Assembly: GCA_905221605.1 (NCBI GenBank) | Contig: CAJNDS010000004.1 | Coordinates: 187,010 to 251,009, forward strand | Direction: 5' to 3' | Length of the DNA stretch: 64,000 nucleotides | From: Symbiodinium natans | Taxonomy: Eukaryota > Sar > Dinophyceae > Suessiales > Symbiodiniaceae | In this document: positions 21,907 to 32,200 of the stretch, in pieces | Numbering within the stretch: position 1 is the stretch's first letter | How the letters are laid out: every line of letters starts with the position of its first letter | Notes under the pieces: generated by a model | Database searches by the model: none | What the model saw: only the letters and a program-made list of their open reading frames with translations | Told to the model about the DNA's origin: nothing | Position numbers and translations under genes: made by a program

Positions 21907-22159
21907 TTTTTATATGCAGATTATATATGTGTATATGTATGTATATACATACATTACATTATAGTACATGATACTATATTAGACTCATCTCATCAAAGAG
22001 GGTTTTGAGTGCTCTTTGAGATTTTGGTTGCTAAGAGGTTGCATTAAAACCTTGGGCCGGGAGCTTCCGAGGTTTCCAGGTTTGGGCGTCGGCCCTGTCA
22101 GTCTCGGTTTGGAAAGTTGGGACCTAGGGTTTAGGGTTTAGGGTTTAGGGGTAGAGGGT

Positions 22160-22288
22160 ATATATGAGCAGCGGCTCACGAAGATGTTGCAAGATCGACA
22201 AGGATGCTGGAGATGGTCTGAAAAGCAGTATGGCGTTTAGCAGCATCCCGAAAACAGCTTCTGCTACAGCCATGTCGGCCCATGTGTC
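22160..22288 (-). CDS. Exon-like island with hydrophobic segment
   Basis: Reads DTWADMAVAEAVFGMLLNAI then LLFRPSPASLSILQHL after a GCGACAG acceptor. Right edge in sense not determined. Confidence 0.45.
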
Positions 22289-22417
22289 CTGTCGCCGTTC
22301 TCCGCTTCCTGGGCACCTTACACCTTGACCATCCCCGATCCTATAAACACTAAGCATCCCAAACTCCCTCGAAACCCCAAACCCCAAACCCCAAACCCCA
22401 AACCCTAAACCCTAAAC

Positions 22418-22488
22418 CTGGAAAAAATGCTAACAAGTTCGGAGGCCTTCACCTCCTGGGCAAACTCCGCCCACTCCTCATAGGTGAC
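22418..22488 (-). CDS. Exon-like island with array donor
   Basis: 71 nt between TTCCTTTCCCAG and GTTTAGGG; reads VTYEEWAEFAQEVKASELVS. A clear example of an exon whose 5' splice site is the first telomeric unit. Confidence 0.6.
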
Positions 22489-22734
22489 CTGGGAAAGGAA
22501 GGCACAAGCCCTAAACCCTAAAGACTTGGCTTCGTCTGGAGGTTTAGGGTTTAGGGTTTAGGGTTTTAGGGTTTTAGGGTTTAGGGGTTTAGGGTTTAGG
22601 GTTTAGGGTTCCGGGTTTAGGGTTTAGGGGCTTTTCAGTATTTGTTCTGGGGGGCAGACAATGGAGCTGCGGAGTTTGCTTCGACAGCTTCAAGCCTTAA
22701 ACCCTATACCCTACACCCCCAAAACAGGTTTAGG

Positions 22735-22860
22735 TAAAGTTTAGGGTTTAGGGTTTAGGGTTTAGGGTTTAGGGTTTAGGGTTTAGGGTTTAGGGTTTAG
22801 GGTTTAGGGTTTAGGGTTTAGGGAGGTTGAGGGTTTAGGTAAAGTTTAGGGTTTATCAAC
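22735..22860. repeat. TTTAGGG array
   Basis: About twelve perfect units, flanked on both sides by copies of GGTTTAGGTAAAGTTTAGGG, a small duplication bracketing the array. Confidence 0.9.
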
Positions 22861-23246
22861 AGGGCGCGTCAGGCAAGACAGAGCTCTCTTGGCGCTGGTG
22901 CTGCCCCAAGCATATCCGAACTCCTATTTGTGGCCCGGGGTTTAGAGCGTTTAGGGTGTCTTTAGGGTTCCTTCAGGGAACCCCTAAGCCCTAAACCCTA
23001 AACCCTAAACCTGAAACCCTAAACCCTGAACCCAAAACTTGGTACACTTCTGAGGTTAAGGTGCTTGGTGGCTTTAAACTCATCGCGGCGCTCCTACACA
23101 AGATCCTTGACATCGCCCCATCGAATCTTAAACCCTTCAAAACCCGCCAAGACCGCCTAAGCCCCAAACCCCGAACCCCGAACCCCGAACCCCAAACCCT
23201 AAACCCTAAACCCTAAACCCTAAACCCTAAACCCTAAACCCTAAAC

Positions 23247-23337
23247 TCAAGAACCTTAGCCTTGAACCCCCTGAAGGCTTCCTGGGCAGCTTGCGCTGCG
23301 CCCGGGTCCGGTCGCGCGCTCGCGCATGCGGTCCTGG
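23247..23337 (-). CDS. Exon-like island, arrays on both sides
   Basis: 91 nt reading DPGAAQAAQEAFRGFKAKVL. Acceptor CCCTAAACCCTGAG, donor GTTTAGGG. Standard orientation on both sides. Confidence 0.55.
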
Positions 23338-23394
23338 CTCAGGGTTTAGGGTTTTCAGGTTTAGGGTTTAGGGTTTAGGGTTTAGGGTTTCAGT

Positions 23395-23513
23395 CATATA
23401 GGGGCCTTAAAAAATAGAACCGGGTCTTGGAGGATATTATAGTAGAATTCTATAGGGACCATAAGGGAAGACTGTTCGTAATTATTCCGACCCCTGTATA
23501 ACCCCCTGAGCCT
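23395..23513. mobile_element. Repeat of the GACCATAAGGGAA family
   Basis: Shares ATATTATAGTA, GGGACCATAAGGGAA and ATTATTCCGACCCCTGTAT with 42710-42875 and with both arms of 25133-25410. Ends not defined. Confidence 0.55.
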
Positions 23514-24090
23514 GTATTGTTTCGGGGTTAGAAGCTTCGGAATCTGTTGTGGTTCCCTCAACCTGCTTGTCATTGGCCGCGATGTTCCCTGAGCGGTTCT
23601 TCTCTAAGCCAAATCAAACATTTGAGTCGGCAGCCGCTTCTGCACATATTCGAAGCCCTACTGAAGTATGCGGCTGCAATCGAGATTTCAAACTCCTGAG
23701 CCCCAAACCCTACGGAACCTGCACCTTCCTAGGGCGCAAGGACTTCATGGTTGCATGGGGCTGATCTAAGCTTCAGGCTTTTTTGGCTTATGGTTTCGGG
23801 TTTAGGGTGTCGGCATAATGTGCAATTACTAGGTAGCCCAATAACCATTATGATAAGGGTAATCTTTTTGGGGTTGGTTAAGGCCAAGAAAGGGGGCAAA
23901 CCCTAAACCCAAACCCTAAACCCTAAACCCTGAACCCTAAACCCTGCGTTTAGGCTTTGGGGACTCGGGGGCGGCAATCTGGGCATTGCCAAGCGGAAGG
24001 GTTCTGATAAGGGTGAAGAGCTTCGTAGGTGAAAGGCTTGGGATAAACCCTGAACCCCAAACCAGAGGCCCTAAGCGCCGATGAGTGAAG

Positions 24091-24268
24091 GGTTTAGGGG
24101 TTTAGGGGTTTAGGGGTTTAGGGGTTTAGGGGTTTAAGGGTTTAGGGGTTTAGGGGTTTAGGGGTTTAGGGTTTAGGGGTTTAGGGGTTTAGGGGTTTAG
24201 GGGTTTAGGGGTTTAGGGGTTTAGGGGTTTAGGTTTTGGGGTTTAGGGTTTAGGGTTTAGGGTTGAGG
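24091..24268. repeat. TTTAGGGG octamer array
   Basis: About nineteen eight-base units, then a few heptamers. Second octamer array of the window. Confidence 0.95.
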
Positions 24269-24291
24269 CTGCAGAAGTTTATCCCCAACAC

Positions 24292-24375
24292 CCAACAGAC
24301 TCTCTCGCCCCGGCGCGCCGTCTCTTTAGAGAGCTGGTGCAGGTCTTCGGGTGGCTCCGTCTCATTCTTTGGCGC
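24292..24375 (-). CDS. Exon-like island: charged
   Basis: 84 nt. Acceptor GGCGCCTTCCAG-like context (CTTCCAG), donor GTGTTGGGG. Reads NETEPPEDLHQLSKETARRG. With 23247-23337 and 22418-22488 it may form one gene. Confidence 0.5.
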
Positions 24376-24517
24376 CTGGAAGGGTTTAGGGTTTAGGGTT
24401 TCGGGTTTAGGGTTCAGGGCTTAGGGTTTAAGGTTCGCCCAGATCCTCATTCCTATGGCATAAATCCTACACCCTGAACCGCAAATCCTAAGCGCTAAAA
24501 CCTAAACCCATGAACCC

Positions 24518-24643
24518 TACAAGGAGGGGCCCCCCTTACTATACTAACTGTAGTAAAGGGACTTATAACCTGATTTAGGATCCTTATAACCCAATGTAGG
24601 GCTCTTGTAACTCTACTTATAACAAGGGCGGCCCCTCCTTGTA
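24518..24643. mobile_element. MITE-like element, TACAAGGAGGGGCC family
   Basis: Inverted ends TACAAGGAGGGGCC / GGCCCCTCCTTGTA. In the orientation of copy 2 its centre reads AAGGATCCTAAATCAGG, i.e. it contains one CCTAAA. Confidence 0.9.
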
Positions 24644-24651
24644 GATCAAAC

Positions 24652-24702
24652 CCCGAACGCTGCGTTCGGGTCATCCCTGGCTTGAGGGTGAACCAGCCAA
24701 AA
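24652..24702 (-). CDS. Exon-like island beside a MITE
   Basis: 17 codons, FWLVHPQARDDPNAAFG, acceptor GATTCCCAG, donor GTTTGATC. The MITE at 24518-24643 starts nine bases into the intron. Confidence 0.5.
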
Positions 24703-25196
24703 CTGGGAATCCTCTTACACAACCTCCATGAAACTGGGTGCAGGTTTAGGGTTTAGGGTTTAGGTTTAGGGGTTTGGGGTTTAGGGTTCAGTGTTTAGGT
24801 TTAGGGCTTCGGGTTTCGGGCTTTTTGCCCCTGGAAGGCTTTGGTGGGCTTTAGTGGGCGTTTGAACTTGACAGCTCCCTAAACATCCAACCCCCCCCCC
24901 CCCGCCCCCCTCAAAGGACCGTCGGGCTTCGGGCCTGCTTCCTTTAGAAATTCTGACCACCCTACAACCCCTGCAACCCCCTATAAGCCCCCTATATATA
25001 ACCCCCATCTCAGCCCCATAACAACCCCCTACAACCCCCAGAGAAGCCCCCCTACAGCCCCGAAAATACCCTAAACCCAAACCTGGCCACCAAGGAACTC
25101 CGAAACGCTGCAAACCCCCCCAACCTTAAGAATTAGAATAGGGTTTCGGGCGCCATTATGGTACAATGATAGGGGTCATCATAAGAAGGGAATAGT

Positions 25197-25284
25197 TTGG
25201 GATGTTCCCCCTCTTACTAGCAGTCCTTAAGCCTCTGATTCTAATCCCTATTAAGGACTGTTAGTAGAAGGGGGAGCATCCCAA
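25197..25284. mobile_element. MITE-like element, TTGGGATGTTCCCC family, nested copy
   Basis: Complete copy inserted in another repeat: CATCATAAGAAGGGAATA occurs on its left (25178) and again at 25364. Confidence 0.9.
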
Positions 25285-25537
25285 GGAATACTGTGACAGT
25301 CTATTTATAGGGGTCACAAAGGAATATACACTATTAGAAACTATTTGGTATACTGATGGGGGCCATCATAAGAAGGGAATATCTACTACTAGTAAATATT
25401 CCGACCCCTGTGTTGGGGCCTTTAGCTTCCGCACGTTGATCGACATCCAGTCCTCACGAGAAAACTCAGGGATTCCTAGTAGCCGACACCCTCTACCCTA
25501 AACCCTAATTAAACCTTATAAACCCTAAACCCCACAC

Positions 25538-25574
25538 CTGCTGGCATCGCCACAGCGGGACGATAGACATCCTT
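25538..25574 (-). CDS. Candidate exon after the COMT-like C-terminus
   Basis: 37 nt between the strong acceptor TTTTGTTTCACCTCAG and donor GTGTGGG. Two frames are open, so I cannot say whether it ends the methyltransferase or belongs to the next gene. Confidence 0.4.
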
Positions 25575-26123
25575 CTGAGGTGAAACAAAAGGGTTTAGGG
25601 TTTAGGGCTGAGGGCATGGCTCTCTAGAACCCTTTGAAGGGGCTATACTCAGCTTCCCATGATAAGAACCAGTAGTACAGCCTGGGGCAAATTTGCTAGC
25701 ATGGACCATCCCTTCGAACACACACAGGGTCTGAATTGAAGAGCCCTAAACCCCGAACCCTACACCCTAGTTAAACCAAGCTGCCGATGGCTAGGGTTTG
25801 GGATGCCAAGGGCCTGTTTAGGGTCTAGGGTATTGAGGCTTCATGTTTAGGCCCTGCTCTCTGAGCCCTCAATGCTCGAACCCAAGTGGGGAAAGAGTGC
25901 CGCGATTCTTCAAGATGCTGGATGAGTGCGAGGCTAGACGAAATAACGCCCCAAAGCTTCGTAAAGCCCAGGCGACACCATCTCAGCAAAATGCGATTGC
26001 ATTGGCAAAGGACACTTCCTCTGACGGCATGGCAAACTCGTCCATGGAAACGATCTGGGCCTTGAGAAAGGTTGGGCCGGGAAGCAATGGGCAAGGGTTT
26101 ATGTGGAAGTTTGTGGACACCAA

Positions 26124-26180
26124 ACCCTAAACCCTAAACCCTAAACCCTAAACCCTAAACCCTAAACCCTAAACCCTAAA
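26124..26180. repeat. CCCTAAA array giving an exon donor
   Basis: Eight heptamers; in the minus sense the first unit supplies GTTTAGGG to the exon 26182-26216. Confidence 0.9.
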
Positions 26181-26181
26181 C

Positions 26182-26216
26182 TCCCTGCAAAATGTGACGT
26201 CCTGCATCGGGGAGGG
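26182..26216 (-). CDS. COMT-like exon: PSPMQDVTFCR
   Basis: Follows the preceding exon in phase and resembles the family's C-terminal P-x-E/M-D-W/V segment. The donor GTTTAGGG is the first unit of the 26124-26180 array. Confidence 0.55.
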
Positions 26217-29200
26217 CTCAGGTCTTTTAAGACCCCCCCCCCCAAAAAAAAAATATATATATATAATATACTATAATATAATATAATAAAATATAATATA
26301 ATATAAAATATAAAGAACCCCTTAATTACCCTTATCAGGAAGATCTTTTTAATTTTTGTTTAGGGGTTCTTAAGCATTTGGTAGCTTGTGTAGCTGCCCG
26401 ATGCTTACGGAACCTCAAGCCCCAAATCCCACACCCAGAGCCCCCCCAGCTGCTCACCAACCTATGGGGTCCTATACTGCCCCCCCCCCCCCCCCCCACC
26501 CGATTTAGGGTTTAGGGTTTAGGCCCGAACTACTACGCCATACCCGAAATAAAAAGGCATGTAGCCCTGATATTCGGGTCTTGTTTTGGGTGTTGCGCGC
26601 AGTTGGGGCTGAGGCAATTGAGATCCCTAAACGACAAGATCGCCGAAAGGAGGGGCCAGTGTCAAGGGAATGTCATTTGGGTGTGCGCTTATGGACAAAA
26701 GCCCCAAACTCCAGTTCCAGTGCAGCGGCGTGGTATCTCCCACCGTTCATGAGCTGAAACAGAAAGAGAGGTGCCTCAGTACGCAGTTATACAGGCAGCA
26801 GGAGAATTGCGACGACTTCAGGATATGCGGGTGGGAAGACGTTAAATAAACCCTAAATGAGAGTAGGGGTTGGGATGAGAAAGGTACAGCGTGCGAATAC
26901 AGCGTGCAAAAACCAGATTAGAATTCAAAGGGTGGCCACGCGCGGACTGAGATGCTAACCCTAAACTCAAAGCCTCAACCTTCACGTCAAGACCTATTTA
27001 ACCTGAAGCCCGAAAGCCCCAACAACCCTAAGACCCCCTAAAGCCCCAAAATCCTAAAAAAACCCGAACAATCCTTAACAAAACCATCACTCAAAACCCT
27101 CAGAACACTAAAAGCCCTGAAAACCCTCAAAAGCCCTAAAAACCTGAACTCAAAATCCTCAAAATCCTCAAAACCCTAACAGCCCTAAAAGCCCTGAAAA
27201 ACCCTCAAAATTCCTCAAAACCCTAACAGCCCTAAAAGCCCCCTAAAAACCTGAACTCGAAATCCTCAAAACCCTGACAGCCCTAAAAGCCCTGAAAAAC
27301 CCTGAAAATTCCTCAAAACCCTAAAAGCCCCAACAGCCCTAAAAACCCTAAAGCCCTAGGAACCCCCCAACAAACCCCACACGCCACCAAACAAAGCCTA
27401 AAACGCGACAAAAAACCCTCAAAACCCCGAAAAACCGAAGCAGCTGAGGGGATGTCCCCTGGCTTGAGGACATTGTCCGCCACGACCACGGCCCCAGGGT
27501 GGAGGAGGCCCTCCGACCTGGGCATGGGGAGTTTAGGGTTTAGGGTTTAGGGTTTAGGGTTTAGGGTTTAGAGTTTAGGGTTTGTTTAGGAGTCTGGGGG
27601 TTGGGGCTTGGGGTTTCGGGGTGGTTCAGGTGTTGGGCTTCAAGAGCCGACAGCAAGAAAAAAATTGGCATTTTTGCGGGCTCCGGCTTACGTGCGCATG
27701 CGTGGGAGATGGGGATTGCAGGACCTTCCGTTCGGGCTTCGAAGACGAGGTTGTTAGGTGAAGCTTACTTAGATGTAAGCCGCACTAAACTAGAACTACT
27801 TTGGCAACCTATCCAGGCTGTAATGGTAATTTGGGGTGGACATAAACGTAAAAACCTAAATTTAAATACACGTGTCTATATATATATATATGTCTCTCTC
27901 TATCTATATATATATATATGTACACACACATCTAGCTGACATCTGAACCTGACATGTGTTCGCAGGACCTGAGTTCAAACCATGGAACGTTTATGAAGGC
28001 CTCTTTGCATCGAGACTTCGCAAGTGCACAAAAGATGAGGGATTTCGAGCATCGCATGAGCTTGAGCAGGTTTTGAAATCACTTCAAGCACCTCTTCTGA
28101 AGCTCCAGAATCTCACTTGGCCTTGCTGTAGAACTGGGGTGTAGGATGTAGGGTTTAGGGAATACCCTAAAAAACCCGCAACCCAGAACCCTAGAACCCT
28201 AAACCCCACCCTAAACTCTATTAGCATCTATAATCACCTGCTTGGATGGCTAGAGCACGGGCTCGTGCGTTTACTGGCGGACAGGGGTCCTAGATTCTAT
28301 ACCGTGAGCTTTAACTTTAGGGTTTAGGGTTTAGGGTTTAGGGTTTAGGTTTTAGGGTTGAACCTTTAACCTGGAACCCTACTCAGAAGGAAAAAGAAGG
28401 GCTTTGGGGTTTACTTGTCCGAGGTCAGAGCTCCATCTTCATCATGTCCTCACCATACCGAGAGCCCTTCTGGTCCATGAAGACGGCACCTCATCATTTA
28501 GGGCTTGCGGTTCAGCACTGGCGACTCAAAAGAATCCTCGATGGCGCCACTAAAGCCCCAAAGAGCCCGATGTCCGGAGATCTCTGAAGGCCTGTGTGGA
28601 GCCCACAAGCTACAGCACCAGATAAGATGCCAAAAACCCTAAACCCTAAACCCTAAACCGAAACCCGAAACCCTAAACCCTAAACCCTCAACCCTCAAGG
28701 CTTCCATCCCACACGCGCACGAACCTTACAATTTCGTAGCCCTCAGATGCCGGTTTCAAACTTTCGGGAAAAGGGTTCAGCTAGAGCCAACGATTGGCGA
28801 GCCGAGCCCCCGGGCCAAATTGCAGGTCCCTTGCGCGCAGGGGCTGACATTGTAGACATTGGGTTGAACCATAAGCCCTAAACCCTACCATCAGAACCAA
28901 TAAACCCTAAACCCCCTCACCCTACACCCTAATCCCCTAAAACCCGAAACCCCACCAACAGAACTTTACCCTAGACCCTAAACCCTAAACCCCAAGCCAT
29001 CCAATCGGCCCTACCGAACCCTAAAACCAAAACCACGAATCCTCAAACCCTAAACCCTCAACCCTCAAACCCTAAACTAGAGTATTCGAGTCTTGGGGTA
29101 TTTGGGTACTGTATTAAGGCACTAGGGTATCATGGTTCTAGAGTATTGGGCTATTGGGGGATGCGAGTCTTGGAGTAGTAGGGTATTGGGGTTTTAGGGT

Positions 29201-32200
29201 TTCACGGTTAAAAAAGAGTACTGGGGTACTAGGGCACTAAGGTATTAGGGTTTTAGGGTAAGAGGGTATTAGGGTATTGGGGTACGAGGGTCTTAAGGTA
29301 TTCGGATCCTAGCAACCATAAAGAGCTTTAGGGGTCCGAGGTTCACTTTAAACCCTAAACCCTAAACCCCAAACCCGAAACCCTAAACCCTAAACCCTAA
29401 ACCCAAAACTTGGTACACTTCTGAGGTTAGGGTGTTAGGATTTAGGGTCGAGGGTGCATGAGTTTAGGGTGTCAACGCTTGGGGTGTTGGGACATGGCGG
29501 GTGCTTCGTGTCCTTCACGTTCGGCCCTGTAACCCTCGGGGCCCCACCTGTGTAATATTCCTGGGCTTTTCGATTTGGGGAAGCCTTGTCACACCTGTCT
29601 GGACCAAGAGTGGCCGTTCACACCCTTGGAATCTCATCTGAGTAGCTTCTAGAGCTTACATGTTCACATGTCACTTTTTCTCTTTAAAGTCAACTGTTTC
29701 GTTCATGTCTTGCTTCTAGTCATATGTGCAACTCATTCGCAAGGAACTTAAGGAGGGGCGCTTATAAGGGACCTTAGGGGTTCTGTTGGGGGTTTATTTA
29801 GGGGCTACTTTAGTATGTAGGCACCATAGAAGGTAAATAAGGGTTATATAGGGGAATAAGACTAAGGGTCCCTTCTAGGGGTCCCTCCTTATACCCCTTA
29901 ACTTCACATTCATGTCTACTTGACCAGCTGACTGCTTCCTGATGTTTGCTGCGTGTGTGGGTGTGGGCCAGACCCCTGACTCTTAAAGCAGCCCACCGAG
30001 CGACCCCTGAACCCTAACCCCTAAACCCGAAACCCTACACCCCCAAGCCCTAAGCCCCAAACCCGAAACCCTAAACCTTAAACCCCGAAATCTTACACCA
30101 GCCCATCTGATCCCCAAGTGTCCGGCCCATTGTAGCGCTTCTTGATTCGCGCCAGCAAGTCCTTCCGGACCACAGAATGTTGACAAACCCCTTGGGTTTA
30201 GGGTTTAGGGTTTAGGGTTCAGGGTTCAGGGTTTAGGGTTTAGGGTTTAGGGTCTCTAAACCCTAAACCCTAAATCCTACCCTAAACCCTAAACCCTAAG
30301 CCCCAATTAAACCCTAAATCCTAAACCCAAATCTCTATAAACTGTGTAAACCCTAAACCCTAAACCTCCACTGCTTGCGAAAGCCCACGACTTGCGGGCG
30401 TCCTTGCTGTGGCCCGTCCAGACCTAGGGCTTTTAGGGCTTTTTAGGGCTTTTTAGGGTTTAGGGTTTAGGGTTTAGGGTTTAGGGTTTAGGCTTTAGGG
30501 TTTAGGGTTTAGGGTTTAGGGTTTAGGGCTTTTGGGGGCTGTTCAAGATTTAGGGGCTTTCAGGGGCTTTGGGGCTTTTAGGGGCTTTCAGGGGCTTTCA
30601 GAACCTTCTAGGGGCTTTCAGGGCTTGGGCTTGAGGGTTTTGGGGGGATTTTGAGTTTAGAGTTGGGCGGGGGCGGGGGTTAAGGATTTTAGGTTTTTGG
30701 GGGTTCGGTTATGGGTGAGGATAGCCTTAGGACAAATGAACCCAAACTGCCAGCAGTCAGAAACCTTGGTTCTGCCAAAGCCAGGCAGCATCAATGGTGC
30801 CCTGCAGCCCCGCGTGCAGGACCACATTCCGGGCGATGACGACATGAACCTCGGGTTTAGGGTTTAGGGTTTAGGGTTTAGGTTTAGGGTTTAGGTGTTA
30901 CAGATTCAGATTCAGTGCTGAAGAGGGTTGCAAACGGGGGGAGGGTTCCGTTTGCCCTTTAGGGTTTTGGGGCTTACGCCCCCGCCCCCCACTAAGGGAT
31001 GCCTGCAATAAGGTTCGCCACCCAACGCTTGCCACCCAATACAATGACCTTTCTAAGTTTAGGGTTTGCCTCTCGAGGTTTAGGGTTTATAGGGTTTGGG
31101 GTTTAGGGTTTTGGGGGTTTAGGGGGTTTAGGGGGTTTAAGGTTTTAGGCTTTGGCTAAAGACCTTTTGACACTCCGGGCTGGCCATCCAACATGATCTT
31201 TAAGGGCTTAGGGCTTAGGGTTTTAGGGTTTAGGGTTCAGGGTTCACGGTTCAGGTTTAGGGTTTAGGGTGTTGGGGTTCTGGGTTTTCGGGTTCTGGGT
31301 AAGGGGCTTGAGGATTTCTTACTCAAGCTGAGGGTGCGGCCGGATCCACCTCGAGGGAGGCGATATGAACCTCGGGAGGAGTTTGCGGGGGTAAAGGGGG
31401 GTTAGGGCTTGAGGGGTTTTGGAGTGTAGGATTTAGGTGTTTAGGGGTTTAGGAGATCAGAGTTTAGGGGTTTAGGGTTTAGGGGTTTAGGGTTTTGCGT
31501 CGTGTTTTCGGCACAGGACCGGTCCACTCAACAATCAAATTGGAGGCTGGAGTGGATCAGGGGCAAAAAAATTGCAGGGGATGGCATGAAATCGTGAGCC
31601 GTGCCTGCAGCAACAAGAAGATACAAGACCGCAGATTCGTGTGTGGCCGCGAAACGAAGATCCAAACACCACCCTAGACCCCCAAAACCTTAAAGCCCTA
31701 AAGCCCTTGAGGCAGCCTCAAAAGGCTCACCCTGAAACCTCAAGCTCTCCACCCCTGCCCAACCCCAAACCCTAAACCCCAACCCCTAAACCCCAAACCC
31801 CAAAAAGCCCAATACCCCAAAACTCTGAATCCTCAACCCCAAGCACTCAACCCTAAACCCTAAACCCTAAACCATAAACCTTAAACCCTAAGCAGACTAA
31901 GTAAGAAGATGCTTTGACCATCTTTGCCGAAGGGATGCCGCACGGTCATGGGAAGCCTCGGGAGCCTTTTTGGGAGTACTGGAAAATGAGGGAACCTTTA
32001 ATTTGGAGTTTAGGTTTTAGAGTTTAGGGTTTAGAGTGTAGGGTTGAGAGTTTAGGGTTGGGAGTGTAGGGTTTAAAGTTTAGGGTTGAGAGTTTCGGGT
32101 TGGGAGTTTAGGATAGAACCTCCCTCCCCAGAACCCTGAAGCACCCTATAAACTCTGCGGGGCCGTACAACCGAATCAAAACTCTAAACGAGGGCACCCC

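Noticed and set aside
26640-26855. Plus-strand gene ending at TAA 26849
   Set aside because: A frame of over 60 codons is open (QFQCSGVVSPTVHELKQKER), but minus gives a strong acceptor and a peptide that continues the COMT-like protein.
28238-28315. tRNA gene
   Set aside because: GGCTAGAGCACGG and GGTCCTAGATTC look like A and B boxes, but the arms do not fold into a cloverleaf.
29749-29891. Riboswitch or structured RNA
   Set aside because: The fold comes from inverted ends shared with a second copy; it is a MITE-like element.
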